Assembly (NCBI GenBank): GCA_900180385.1
Contig: FXLX01000007.1
Location: forward strand, 1 to 58,390
From: an uncultured Candidatus Thioglobus sp.
GTDB taxonomy: Bacteria; Pseudomonadota; Gammaproteobacteria; PS1; Pseudothioglobaceae
DNA length: 58,390 nt
Reading direction: 5' to 3'
Of this stretch, positions 48,514 through 57,454 are shown one piece after another. Positions within the stretch are counted from its first letter, which is position 1. The number at the start of each line of letters is the position of its first letter. Below the pieces are notes generated by a model. The model did not search any database. It saw only the letters and a program-made list of their open reading frames with translations, and had not been told where the DNA came from. Both the position numbers and the translations under genes were made by a program.

Positions 48514-50475
48514 ATGCCAATCGTCGAAGTTGCCATTTCAGTACCACTAGCCAAAACTTTTGATTACAAAAGCGATTGCGAGATAGTTGTTGGCGCGCGC
48601 GTTAAAGTTTCTTTTGGCACTAAAAAAGTCATTGGAATTGTACTTGCCAATAAAGAAAAAAGTGAGTTTACTCGACTTAAGTCCGTGATAGAAATCCTCG
48701 ATGAAACGGCCATTTTAGACAAGCCAATTTTAAATTTCCTATTTTGGGCAGCCAAGTATTATCATCATCCAATTGGTGAAGTATTGTTAGCCGCTATGCC
48801 GAAAAACTTGCGTCTAGGAAAAGAAGCTAAAATCAAAAAAGTGACTGGCCTACCAACTAAAACTATCGAGCCTGATTTTGAAATTTCAACAGAGCAGGAT
48901 ACTGCCATTAAAGCTATCCTTGCCAATCAATCTGCTTATCACGGATTTTTATTGCACGGTGTCACTGGCAGTGGAAAAACTGAAGTTTATCTACGCATTA
49001 CCCAAGCGATATTAGATCAGGACAGGCAAGTGCTTGTACTAGTGCCTGAAATTGGCCTCACGCCACAAATGATATCTAGATTCGAAAGTCGACTAAAAAC
49101 ACGCGTTGTGGCTATCCATTCACAACTAAATGAAACTCAAAAACTAGATGCCTATTTAATGGCTAAAAATGGTGATGCCGGTGTTGTGCTTGGTACGCGT
49201 AGCGCTATTTTCGCACCAATGCCTAACCTTGGCATGATTATTGTTGACGAGGAGCATGATGGCTCCTTCAAGCAACAATCAAGCTTCCGCTACTCAGCGA
49301 GAGACTTAAGCTTTATTCGTGCCAAGCAAGCCAACATTCCACTAATATTAGGCACAGCAACACCCTCTTTGGAAACCTTAAAAAATTCCATAGACAACAA
49401 ACTTACGCGCTTAACGCTGGCAAATCGAGCTGGAAATGTGGTGATGCCCAAGGTTAGTTTAATTGATATGCGCTCTAACTTTGATGGTGCGCTATCCAAA
49501 CTACTGATTGAAAAAATGCAGCGTCAGTTGGCAAATAATAAGCAAGTAATGTTGTTTATTAATAGGCGCGGCTATGCGCCGGTGTACTTTTGTACGGAGT
49601 GTAGCTGGAAATCAGAGTGCAACCATTGTAATGCTGCCATGGTTTATCACCGACATATTAATCGTCTTAAATGCCATCATTGTGGCGATGAAAAAATACC
49701 GGAACAAACTTGCCCTGATTGTGGCGAGCAAAGTTTAGAGGTTTATGGCTACGGCACTGAACGACTTGAAGAAACATTATCTTCGCACTTCCCTGATACA
49801 CCAATTATTCGTATCGATCGTGACACCACTAGACGCAAAAAAGCCCTGGCTCAGCACCTAGATAAAATTAACTCAGGTGAGCCTTGTATTATTGTTGGTA
49901 CGCAAATGCTTGCCAAAGGCCATGATTTTTCTAACTTGGCCATGGTGGGCGTCTTAGATATTGATGGTGGATTTTTATCCACCAACTTCCGTGCCACTGA
50001 ATATTTAGCGCAATTGTTAATTCAAGTATCGGGTCGTGCTGGGCGCAGTGGTGAGCAAGGCGAAGTAGTGATTCAAACCAGATATCCTGACCACCCAATG
50101 TTTAATTATGTGTTGTCAAATCGCTACACGCAATTTGCTAGCGGCCTACTTAAGCAACGCATGAGTGCAATGATGCCGCCTTTTGCCTATCAAGCACTAT
50201 TATGTGCCAATGCCAAAAACAAGAAAAATGCTGAAGATTTTTTACGTGAAGTTGCCGGACTACTTAAAAGTGTTGAAATGGACAACGTTGAAATATGGGG
50301 GCCTACGCCCAATTCAATCGAGAAAAAATCTGATTATTATTATTTTAACCTGTACTTACAATCTAACGATAGAGCGGCGCTTCACCAAATGTTAGCCACC
50401 TTTAGTCAACATGTTGACGGCATCAAACTCAAAAACAAAGTACGCTGGTATTTGGATGTTGATCCGATTGAATAG
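48514..50475 (+). CDS. priA: Primosomal protein N' (replication restart helicase)
   Basis: PriA reloads the replicative helicase at stalled forks. The 653-residue protein has the DNA-binding N-terminal domain (IVEVAISVPLAKTFDY), Walker A GVTGSGKTE, Walker B DEEHDGSFKQ, and the zinc module CTECSWKSECNHC with HCGDEKIPEQTCPDCG. It is somewhat shorter than the E. coli protein (about 730), mainly in the N-terminal half. The second defence island starts five bases after its stop on the other strand. Confidence 0.95.
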   Translation: MPIVEVAISVPLAKTFDYKSDCEIVVGARVKVSFGTKKVIGIVLANKEKSEFTRLKSVIEILDETAILDKPILNFLFWAAKYYHHPIGEVLLAAMPKNLRLGKEAKIKKVTGLPTKTIEPDFEISTEQDTAIKAILANQSAYHGFLLHGVTGSGKTEVYLRITQAILDQDRQVLVLVPEIGLTPQMISRFESRLKTRVVAIHSQLNETQKLDAYLMAKNGDAGVVLGTRSAIFAPMPNLGMIIVDEEHDGSFKQQSSFRYSARDLSFIRAKQANIPLILGTATPSLETLKNSIDNKLTRLTLANRAGNVVMPKVSLIDMRSNFDGALSKLLIEKMQRQLANNKQVMLFINRRGYAPVYFCTECSWKSECNHCNAAMVYHRHINRLKCHHCGDEKIPEQTCPDCGEQSLEVYGYGTERLEETLSSHFPDTPIIRIDRDTTRRKKALAQHLDKINSGEPCIIVGTQMLAKGHDFSNLAMVGVLDIDGGFLSTNFRATEYLAQLLIQVSGRAGRSGEQGEVVIQTRYPDHPMFNYVLSNRYTQFASGLLKQRMSAMMPPFAYQALLCANAKNKKNAEDFLREVAGLLKSVEMDNVEIWGPTPNSIEKKSDYYYFNLYLQSNDRAALHQMLATFSQHVDGIKLKNKVRWYLDVDPIE

Positions 50476-50479
50476 CAAT

Positions 50480-50722
50480 CTATTGAATTAAATGAGATGT
50501 CTTTGCCAACTGGATTAGCTTGCTTTTACTGATACTACTAACATCGTTTTTACTATAAATATCTAGCAAATAAATTTCATTTTCATTGGTTTTAAAAAAA
50601 TACACCACCCTAAAACTGCCACTTTTACCACTTGGATTAGAGCTGTTTTTTAATCGAATTTTATAAAAATTATCACCTAGATTGATAGCGTTATGCTTAT
50701 TAGATTCTAAAATATCGAGCAA
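50480..50722 (-). CDS. RelE-type toxin, probably N-terminally truncated
   Basis: The core reads HNAINLGDNFYKIRLKNSSN and GKSGSFRVVYFFKTNENEIY, a RelE/HigB-like toxin. There is no ATG; the first usual start is a TTG at 50722 (LLDILESNK). Family resemblance continues upstream in the same frame (KRYRNIVLDYEK), overlapping the antitoxin 3' end, until a TAG about 18 codons before the TTG. Typical members have about 20 more residues there. So the start of the toxin gene seems to have been lost in a deletion that joined it to the antitoxin. It is probably inactive, though an ATT or TTG start cannot be excluded. Confidence 0.6.
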   Translation of the reverse strand: MLDILESNKHNAINLGDNFYKIRLKNSSNPSGKSGSFRVVYFFKTNENEIYLLDIYSKNDVSSISKSKLIQLAKTSHLIQ

Positions 50723-50733
50723 CTTCTCATAAT

Positions 50734-50907
50734 CTAAAACAATATTTCTATATCTTTTTGCTCTTTGAGTGCTCTTCTAATCGCCTCAACAATAAAAGTT
50801 GAGCGATTAATATCAAACCCCTTGGTCAATTCATCTATTTCTTCCACTAGATAAGTCGGCATTCTAAAGCCAATTTGTTTGGTTTCTAATTGTTTTAAAC
50901 TATGCAT
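50734..50907 (-). CDS. Ribbon-helix-helix antitoxin
   Basis: A 57-residue frame not interrupted by stops: MHSLKQLETKQIGFRMPTYL, then VEEIDELTKGFDINRSTFIV and EAIRRALKEQ. The strand (TKQIGFRMP) and two helices fit the ribbon-helix-helix fold of CopG/DinJ-like antitoxins. GGAG-type bases (AGGAGATAAAA) precede the ATG. It lies directly upstream of the damaged RelE-like toxin. If the toxin is dead the antitoxin may only survive as a regulator. Confidence 0.7.
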   Translation of the reverse strand: MHSLKQLETKQIGFRMPTYLVEEIDELTKGFDINRSTFIVEAIRRALKEQKDIEILF

Positions 50908-50994
50908 TTTTATCTCCTATTGATTGTCTATTATAAACAATAATATATATTATTGTTTGACAAAAATTTTTTTTACATAATGATATTGGCGTAC

Positions 50995-51234
50995 TTAGCG
51001 CTTGTCTCTAATGATATTTATCCCAACAATTGGATCAATATTTAGCTTTTCACAATAATTTACGTATTCCACAATATCCAACCTGCGCTCATTATTTTCT
51101 ATATTCCAAATAATAGAGTGCTGGACTTCTAATATCTTTGCTAATTGCCTCATGGTTAAAGACTTCTTTTCCCTTGCCTCTTTGAGCCATTTTGTCACTC
51201 TAGGATAAGATTGACTATATATCGTCTTTTGCAT
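50995..51234 (-). CDS. XRE-family HTH regulator of the restriction-modification locus
   Basis: The 79-residue protein has an N-terminal helix and a Cro/CI-type helix-turn-helix (LTMRQLAKILEVQHSIIWNI over residues 27-46, then ENNERRLDIVEYVNYCEKL). It is divergent from the type III mod gene, and the 86-base gap has two identical operator-like dyads. It could act like the controller proteins of other restriction systems, timing mod expression after entry into a new host. Target binding is inferred from position. Confidence 0.8.
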   Translation of the reverse strand: MQKTIYSQSYPRVTKWLKEAREKKSLTMRQLAKILEVQHSIIWNIENNERRLDIVEYVNYCEKLNIDPIVGINIIRDKR

Positions 51235-51240
51235 TATTGT

Positions 51241-51270
51241 TTGTTCATAAAAAATGAACTAAAATATAAT
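51241..51270 (+). promoter_or_regulatory. Promoter of mod
   Basis: TTGTTC (51241-51246) and a perfect TATAAT (51265-51270) are spaced 18 bases apart. The -35 lies within operator 1 and the expected start point is just before operator 2, so the HTH protein could block it directly. Confidence 0.6.
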
Positions 51271-51298
51271 GAAATTCTTTTGTTCAAAAAATGTGAAC
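51243..51298. promoter_or_regulatory. Two identical operator-like dyads between the HTH gene and mod
   Basis: GTTCA-N7-TGAAC occurs twice, at 51243-51259 and 51282-51298, with centres 39 bases apart (close to four helical turns). One overlaps the mod -35, the other lies at or just past the mod start point. This is the usual look of a dimeric repressor's paired sites. Confidence 0.7.
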
Positions 51299-51320
51299 AA
51301 ATAATTAACTCAAACAATAG

Positions 51321-52979
51321 ATGGATAAAGATAAAAAAATACAAGAACTGTCTCTAATAATTAAAAATTTAGAGAAAAAGCTTGAGAAAAAATATGGCTT
51401 GGTTTGGGAAGATAAACCCGAGCAGTTTGATGAAGACAGTAAGAATGCTTTACCAATTTTAAAATCAAAAAACGACAATAAATATCCCGATATTAAAACT
51501 GATAAAGTTAATGGCAAAAATCCACACATCTTAATTGAGGGCGATAATTATCACGCTCTATCCGTTTTAAACTACACCCACAAAGGCAAGATTGATGTGA
51601 TTTATATTGATGTGATTTATATTGATGTGATTTATATTGATCCGCCATATAACACTGGCAATAAAGACTTTAAATATAATGACTCTTTTGTTGATAAAGA
51701 AGACAGCTTTCGCCACTCTAAATGGCTAAGTTTTATGGCAAAACGTCTAAAATTGGCTAAAAATTTGCTTACTGAAGATGGGGTTATTTTTATTTCAATT
51801 GATGATAACGAACAGGCGCAATTAAAACTGCTTTGTGATGAAGTTTTTGGGAGTAAAAATTTTATTGACAGTATAGTTTGGGATAAAAAATCATCTGCAA
51901 AGGGAGTTCCACCGAGAAATATGATTGTAAATGTACATGAATATATAGTTACATATCAAAAATATGACGGCTTTAAATTTGTTGGAGAAGAAAGAACTAA
52001 GGAGTCTGGTAAATTTAAAAACCCTGATAATGACCCTAGAGGGCCTTGGCGAGAGTCCAATATAAAAAGCACAATAAAGCCAATAGAGGAAGCATTTACG
52101 ATAATTGACCCGAATACAGGAAAAGAATATACGAATACATGGGCTTTTTCAAAGGAATCATTAGGGTTAATGATAAAAGAAGAACGCATTCTGTGGAAAA
52201 ACACCCTCCCAAAACAAAAAGAGTTTATGCTGGGAATGAGAAATGAAGCTATGGCAATAAAGAGTAATTGGGGTGTCTTTGACCCGCAAAGTACAACAGT
52301 TCTCTTAAAGCAGTTAATCCCAAAAGTTAAGTTTGACAATCCTAAGTCTATTGGTTTGATGGAATATCTAATAAAGATTGCTACAAATAAAAATGCAACA
52401 ATCCTAGATTTTTTCGCAGGTAGTGGCACAACTGGTCATGCGGTTTTAAAACTCAATAAAAAAGATAATGGCAATCGCCAATTTATCCTTTGCACCAACA
52501 ATGAAAACAACATTTGTGAAGAGGTAACTTACGAGCGTATCAAGCGTGTCATGCAAGGCTATACCACCCCAAAAGATAAAGAAGTAGAGAGCTTAGGAGG
52601 AGATCTTAAATATTTCAAAACCGCCTTTGTGCAAAAACAAACAACTGAGGAAATTACGGACGAAGATAAAATTAACCTAACTTATGAAACAGGGATGATG
52701 TTGGCGCTTAAAGAAAATACCTTTGATGAAATCAAACGTAAAAAGTTGTATCAAGTCTTTGCTTCTGATAATAAAATAACTGCAATTTATTTTAGTGAAG
52801 GCATCGCGCAACTTGGCGAACTACTTGGGTTTTTACAGAGTCAAAATAAGCCCACAAAATTGTACTTATTTTCATGGGTTAAAGGCAATGGTGATGAATT
52901 TAGTGAGTATGAAAATATTATTGTAGAAGATATTCCTGAACCAATTTTAGAAATCTATCAAAATTTAGGAATTATCTAA
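51321..52979 (+). CDS. mod: Type III restriction-modification DNA methyltransferase Mod
   Basis: The 552-residue protein is a beta-class adenine methyltransferase: catalytic DPPY first (residues 107-110, followed by NTGNKDF) and the S-adenosylmethionine motif FFAGSGTTGHAV near residue 366. The target recognition region lies between them (roughly 180-340). Mod modifies one strand and also guides the Res subunit. A 15-base repeat triples the strand leading into the active site (VIYID-VIYID-VIYID-PPY). Mod is open, but its partner res is frameshifted, so at best it is an orphan methylase. It overlaps res by one base. Confidence 0.9.
   Translation: MDKDKKIQELSLIIKNLEKKLEKKYGLVWEDKPEQFDEDSKNALPILKSKNDNKYPDIKTDKVNGKNPHILIEGDNYHALSVLNYTHKGKIDVIYIDVIYIDVIYIDPPYNTGNKDFKYNDSFVDKEDSFRHSKWLSFMAKRLKLAKNLLTEDGVIFISIDDNEQAQLKLLCDEVFGSKNFIDSIVWDKKSSAKGVPPRNMIVNVHEYIVTYQKYDGFKFVGEERTKESGKFKNPDNDPRGPWRESNIKSTIKPIEEAFTIIDPNTGKEYTNTWAFSKESLGLMIKEERILWKNTLPKQKEFMLGMRNEAMAIKSNWGVFDPQSTTVLLKQLIPKVKFDNPKSIGLMEYLIKIATNKNATILDFFAGSGTTGHAVLKLNKKDNGNRQFILCTNNENNICEEVTYERIKRVMQGYTTPKDKEVESLGGDLKYFKTAFVQKQTTEEITDEDKINLTYETGMMLALKENTFDEIKRKKLYQVFASDNKITAIYFSEGIAQLGELLGFLQSQNKPTKLYLFSWVKGNGDEFSEYENIIVEDIPEPILEIYQNLGII
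51591..51641 (+). repeat. 15-bp tandem repeat at the catalytic motif of mod
   Basis: The unit ATTGATGTGATTTAT occurs 3.4 times (51591-51605, 51606-51620, 51621-51635, then six bases), perfectly conserved, in frame, ending in the GAT codon of DPPY. Confidence 0.95.
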
Positions 52980-55318
52980 TGCAACTTAAACAATTCCAAG
53001 ATAGAGCAGTAGAGCAGCTTAAAGAGTGTTTTTATAAGCTGTGGCAAGGTGGAAATACTAATATTCCACTTACTTTTAAATCGCCCACTGGCAGTGGAAA
53101 AACCATTATGATGGCTGAATTTTTACGCCGAATTAGTGGCGAGGCAAGTTTTGACCCTGATAAATGTTTTGTGTGGATATCCAAGGGTGAGCTTGCACAA
53201 CAATCAAAACAAAAACTAGAGTCTTATTATTCCAGTGGCTTGCCATGGACAAATTGCCTTGATCAAAATGATTTAAATAAAGGTAAATTAAAAAAGAATG
53301 AAATATTTTTTATTAATTGGGAAAAAATTCTAGATAGTAAAAAGAATAATAAAGCCAATCGAAAATTAAGAACAAGCGGTGAAAGTAATATCAGTATTGA
53401 TGACTTCATCAAAAATACCCATACAGATAATAGAGAAATTATTTTAATTGTTGATGAATCACACCGGAATTTAAAAACTGAATTGGCGCAAGAAATTATT
53501 AGCATTCTAAACCCTAGAATCTCTATTCATGTTTCAGCAACACCGAAGAAAATTCCTAATGTAGAGAGTATCAATGATTTATCTGCTGGCTTTGTATCGG
53601 TTAAAAACAAGCAAGTTATTGACGAAGATTTAATCAAGTCAAGCATCAAAATAATGCCAAAAGAGGAAATTGAAGCATTAGACATTAACAATAAAGATTT
53701 GGATGAATTATTGCTTGATTTAGCACTAGAAAAACAAAAAGAAATACAACAAGAATATGCAAATCTAGGACTAAAAATCAACCCTCTGATTTTGGTGCAG
53801 CTCCCCAATGATGAAGAAGCAAAAAGAGATATTGAGGGGAAAAACAAATTGGACTTTAGTAAAAAATACTTGCAAAAACAAGGCGTAGATGAAGATGAAA
53901 TTGCTATTTGGCTGTCAAGTAAAAAAGAGAATTTAGCCGATATTATTCAAAACAATTCATCGGTTAAAGTGCTGATTTTTAAACAGGCAATTGCCACAGG
54001 CTGGAATTGCCCTAGAGCGCATATTTTAGTATCTTTTCGAGAGATGAAAAATCCAACTTTTCACACGCAAGTATTGGGTAGAATTTTACGTATGCCCGAA
54101 GCCAAACATTATGATAATGACGTGCTTGATAATAGCTATTGCTATACCAACTATTCTAAACGTGAAATCTCTGACACTAAAAATGAAGATAGCACAAACC
54201 AACATAAAATACATATTAGCAAGCTAAAAAATGATATTCATAACATTGCACTGCCATCGGTATTTTTATCAAGATCTGATTATAACGATTTAGGTTCTGG
54301 CATTAATAAAGGCGAGATTAGCTTTGAATCAATCTTTATAAAAACTGCCAACCAATATTTTGATACTGAACTGGCTTTTGATATAATTAAACTACAAGAA
54401 AAAGGCTTGGACATCGACGCTACAACGCTTAAAAATACTTTAATTGTTGATGCTCAAATTACGGTTTATGATGACTTTATTAATAAATTAAAACAAGCAG
54501 ATAATATGGATCATAGTGCTTCGTATGGTGATGTTAAAAAATGCTATGACATGCTTATTTATGCAGAACTCAATAACCAAGACGAGGCATCTAAATTTGG
54601 CAATATTGCTCGTTCATATGGCAAGTTAAAATCTGCCTTAAATGTGTGGCTAAAACAATTCATCCCCAACAATCCGCCTTTGTATGCTGTTGTTTGTAAC
54701 GACCTACTCAAAGGCGATAAAAGTGTTTTAAAAAAACTATAAACCAATCAGAGCCAAAGAGGTGCTCGATAAAGCCAAGAGAATTAAACAAGATTTAACC
54801 TTTAGCTTACTGACGGAATATAGTTTTGAAGCAAGTTTTGAATTGTCAGATTCTAGCAAAAATTCATTGCATCCTTTTTATGTTAATTACAAAGGCGATG
54901 AAGATAAATTTGCACATTTTTTAGATAATAGCAATATTGATTGGTGGCATAAAAATGGCGATAACGGTAAGGATGCACTAGGCATTGAGTACATTGATTA
55001 TCAAGATATGCCAAGGGTTTTCTATCCTGATTTTATTATTAGAAAAGGTGATGAGATATTTATCTTTGATACTAAAAGTGGCTTTACTGCACGTGAAGCA
55101 ACAGAAAAAGCAGAAGCACTTTATAAATATTGCCAAAATAACAAGGGTGTTAATGTGTTTGGCACTTTAAGCCAAACAAGTCATTCAACATTACAAGTGG
55201 GTACGTTAAATTTATTAGGTGGTATAGTGCAGCTTGCAAAAACGGGGTTTGGAAAATTCACAATGGTGAAAGCTATCATGCTAATATTGATAACTGGGAT
55301 GATTTAGAGCAGTTTTAG
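52979..55318 (+). pseudogene. res: Type III restriction endonuclease Res, twice frameshifted
   Basis: The first 587 codons give a superfamily 2 helicase: Walker A SPTGSGKT (35-42), DESH near residue 160, SATPKK, and FKQAIATGWNCPRAHIL. The frame stops at 54742 after a run of seven A (54730-54736); removing one A continues into KNYKPIRAKEVLDKAKRIKQ and the nuclease domain with PDFIIRKGDEIFIFDTKSG (PD-DxK). A second shift occurs at five A (55238-55242), where adding one A gives the end NGVWKIHNGESYHANIDNWD and a stop at 55318. Restored length is about 780 residues. As it stands the helicase is cut from its nuclease, so restriction should be lost. Confidence 0.85.
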
Positions 55319-55393
55319 ATATTAAAGAACCTTTAAAAAATCCTAGAAAACTTGACCTTAGAGACTTAAATAAACCCCCTTAGGTAAAAAAAT

Positions 55394-56632
55394 TTATAAT
55401 TCCTCAATAACGGTCTTAATGGCACTGGTTACGGTTAATAACTCTTGCTTGCTAATAGAAAATGGTGGCATGGTGTAAAGTAGTTTGCCATAAGGCCTAA
55501 GCCAAACACCCTGTTCGATCAACAGCTTTTGAACCTTTTCTACATCAATCTCTTCGGTTAACTCTACCACGCCAATTGCACCCAAAATACGTACGTCAGA
55601 AACCTTCTCATGCGATCGTAAAGAAGTTAACTCGCTATTTAGCACAGCTTCAATACTGGCAATATCATCTTGCCAAGGGGAGTTTAATAATAAATCGATA
55701 CTGGCGATCGCAACACTGCAAGCTAACGGATTAGCCATGAAAGTTGGTCCGTGCATGAGTGTACCCACACCCTTGGATATTTCATCGGTTGTAAGTGTGG
55801 CGGCCAGCGTCATGTAGCCACCCGTAAGCGCCTTTCCAAGACACAAAATATCTGGCTCAACAGCTACATATTCAAGCGCAAAGAGCTCGCCAGTACGTCC
55901 AAATCCAGTGGCTATTTCATCCAAAATAAATAGTATTTGATATTTTTCACAAAGCGCCTTGGCTTTGGTTAGATATTGTGGATTATATAATCGCATACCG
56001 CCCGCGCCTTGTACAACAGACTCTAAAATCATAGCGGCAATATTGTCAGCATGTGTCTTGAGTGTGTTTTCTAAATCTGTCAGTGCCTCGTCCATAGGCG
56101 ATATTGAGGGGCTTTTAACAAAATAATGCTTTGGCAAGACACCTGAAAATAAATGATGCATGCCATTATCTGGGTCACACACACTCATAGTACCAAAGGT
56201 ATCGCCATGATAGCCACCCCGAATGGTGACAAATTTATGCTTGTCTGTTTCACCCTTATTATGCCAATATTGCAAGGCCATTTTCAGTGCCGATTCCACT
56301 GCAACTGAGCCTGAATCGGTAAAAAATACTTTGGTTAGATTATCCGGTGTCAGATCAACCAAGATTTTAGCAAGATCAATAGCAGGATCATGCGTTAAAC
56401 CACCAAACATAACATGTGACATTTTTCCCAGCTGATCAGTTACTGCTTGATTTAAAGCCGGATGATTATAACCATGGATTGCCGCCCACCAAGAACTCAT
56501 GCCATCGATAACACGCTTATTGCCCTCAAGATTTAAATAAACACCATCCGCTGACAGTACTTTATAAGCACTGCTTAGATTAGGTACTTTGGCATAAGGA
56601 TGCCAAATATGTTGCTGATCAAATGTATCCAT
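55394..56632 (-). CDS. bioA: Adenosylmethionine-8-amino-7-oxononanoate aminotransferase
   Basis: BioA is the pyridoxal phosphate aminotransferase of biotin synthesis that uses S-adenosylmethionine as amino donor. The 412-residue protein has the N-terminal HIWHPYAKV, MSSWWAAIHGYNHP, the cofactor loop ILDEIATGFGRTG and the lysine in CLGKALTGGY. It is not next to other bio genes. It abuts the defence island, which ends 76 bases away. Confidence 0.95.
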   Translation of the reverse strand: MDTFDQQHIWHPYAKVPNLSSAYKVLSADGVYLNLEGNKRVIDGMSSWWAAIHGYNHPALNQAVTDQLGKMSHVMFGGLTHDPAIDLAKILVDLTPDNLTKVFFTDSGSVAVESALKMALQYWHNKGETDKHKFVTIRGGYHGDTFGTMSVCDPDNGMHHLFSGVLPKHYFVKSPSISPMDEALTDLENTLKTHADNIAAMILESVVQGAGGMRLYNPQYLTKAKALCEKYQILFILDEIATGFGRTGELFALEYVAVEPDILCLGKALTGGYMTLAATLTTDEISKGVGTLMHGPTFMANPLACSVAIASIDLLLNSPWQDDIASIEAVLNSELTSLRSHEKVSDVRILGAIGVVELTEEIDVEKVQKLLIEQGVWLRPYGKLLYTMPPFSISKQELLTVTSAIKTVIEEL

Positions 56633-56689
56633 ATGACTACATTTTACGCATGATATTTACTATTCGGATACAACTGTTACAACGATCCA

Positions 56690-56716
56690 AAGAGGAAGGC
56701 TCTGCCCTCCTCCGAA
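56690..56716 (-). terminator. Possible weak terminator or dyad after gph
   Basis: Read on the minus strand, AGGAGGG, loop CAGAG, CCTTCCT forms a short stem with one G-U pair directly after the gph stop, without a long T-run. It lies between gph and bioA. Confidence 0.4.
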
Positions 56717-56717
56717 A

Positions 56718-57392
56718 CTACAAGTAGTTTTTTAATTCTGCCATTGAGTCAATCACTAAATCAGGATTGGTGTCACGAATATCATTGCCGTGGTTGTAGC
56801 CATAAGACATACAGATAATATTAAAACCTGCAGCACGCGATGCTTTTACATCGCTCACTGAATCGCCCAACATTAAAGAGTCTTTTGGATCAATGCCAAA
56901 AAACTCAGCACTGTGCAGCAATGGTAATGGATCTGGTTTTTTCTTGGCTAGTGTATCACCAGAAACCACAATGCCAAAATAATCAAAAATACCCAAATCT
57001 TTTAAAATTGGTAAAGTGAATTGCTCAGCTTTATTGGTCACACAACCTAGTGTATAGCCTTGTGCTTTCATATAATCCAAGCCTTCTTTGACGCCGTCAT
57101 ACAAACATGAGCGCACTGATGTATTTTTTGAATACAATTCTAAGAAAATCGGATAAGCCTTGTCAAAATCAGCTTTATCCACCGTGCCTTCTAGTTCTCC
57201 AGTTAATGATCTTTCTACCAATTTTGGTACGCCATTACCCACCCAATGGCGAACTTGCGCTTCACCCCAAGCATCTCTACCCATGGCTTTCATGGTTTCA
57301 TCTACACAAAATGCCAAATCTGGAACGCTATCTACTAGTGTTCCATCAACATCGATCATGATTAATTTTGGATTGAATTTTTTTGTGCTCAC
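56718..57392 (-). CDS. gph: Phosphoglycolate phosphatase (HAD superfamily)
   Basis: Gph removes 2-phosphoglycolate produced by the oxygenase activity of Rubisco or DNA repair. The frame is open to 57473, but the GTG at 57392 gives STKKFNPKLIMIDVDGTL, has AGAGG 8 bases upstream and avoids overlap with the divergent proC; this yields 224 residues. HAD motifs are complete: DVDGTLVDS, TNKAEQF, KKKPDPLPLLH and MLGDSVSDVKAS. In a CO2-fixing sulfur oxidiser the phosphoglycolate role would be important, but no Rubisco gene is here. Confidence 0.9.
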   Translation of the reverse strand: MSTKKFNPKLIMIDVDGTLVDSVPDLAFCVDETMKAMGRDAWGEAQVRHWVGNGVPKLVERSLTGELEGTVDKADFDKAYPIFLELYSKNTSVRSCLYDGVKEGLDYMKAQGYTLGCVTNKAEQFTLPILKDLGIFDYFGIVVSGDTLAKKKPDPLPLLHSAEFFGIDPKDSLMLGDSVSDVKASRAAGFNIICMSYGYNHGNDIRDTNPDLVIDSMAELKNYL

Positions 57393-57454
57393 GCTAAGTA
57401 CCTCTTTGGTTAATTTGGTAGAATAGTCACAGACTAAATTTAAAAAACATTGTA

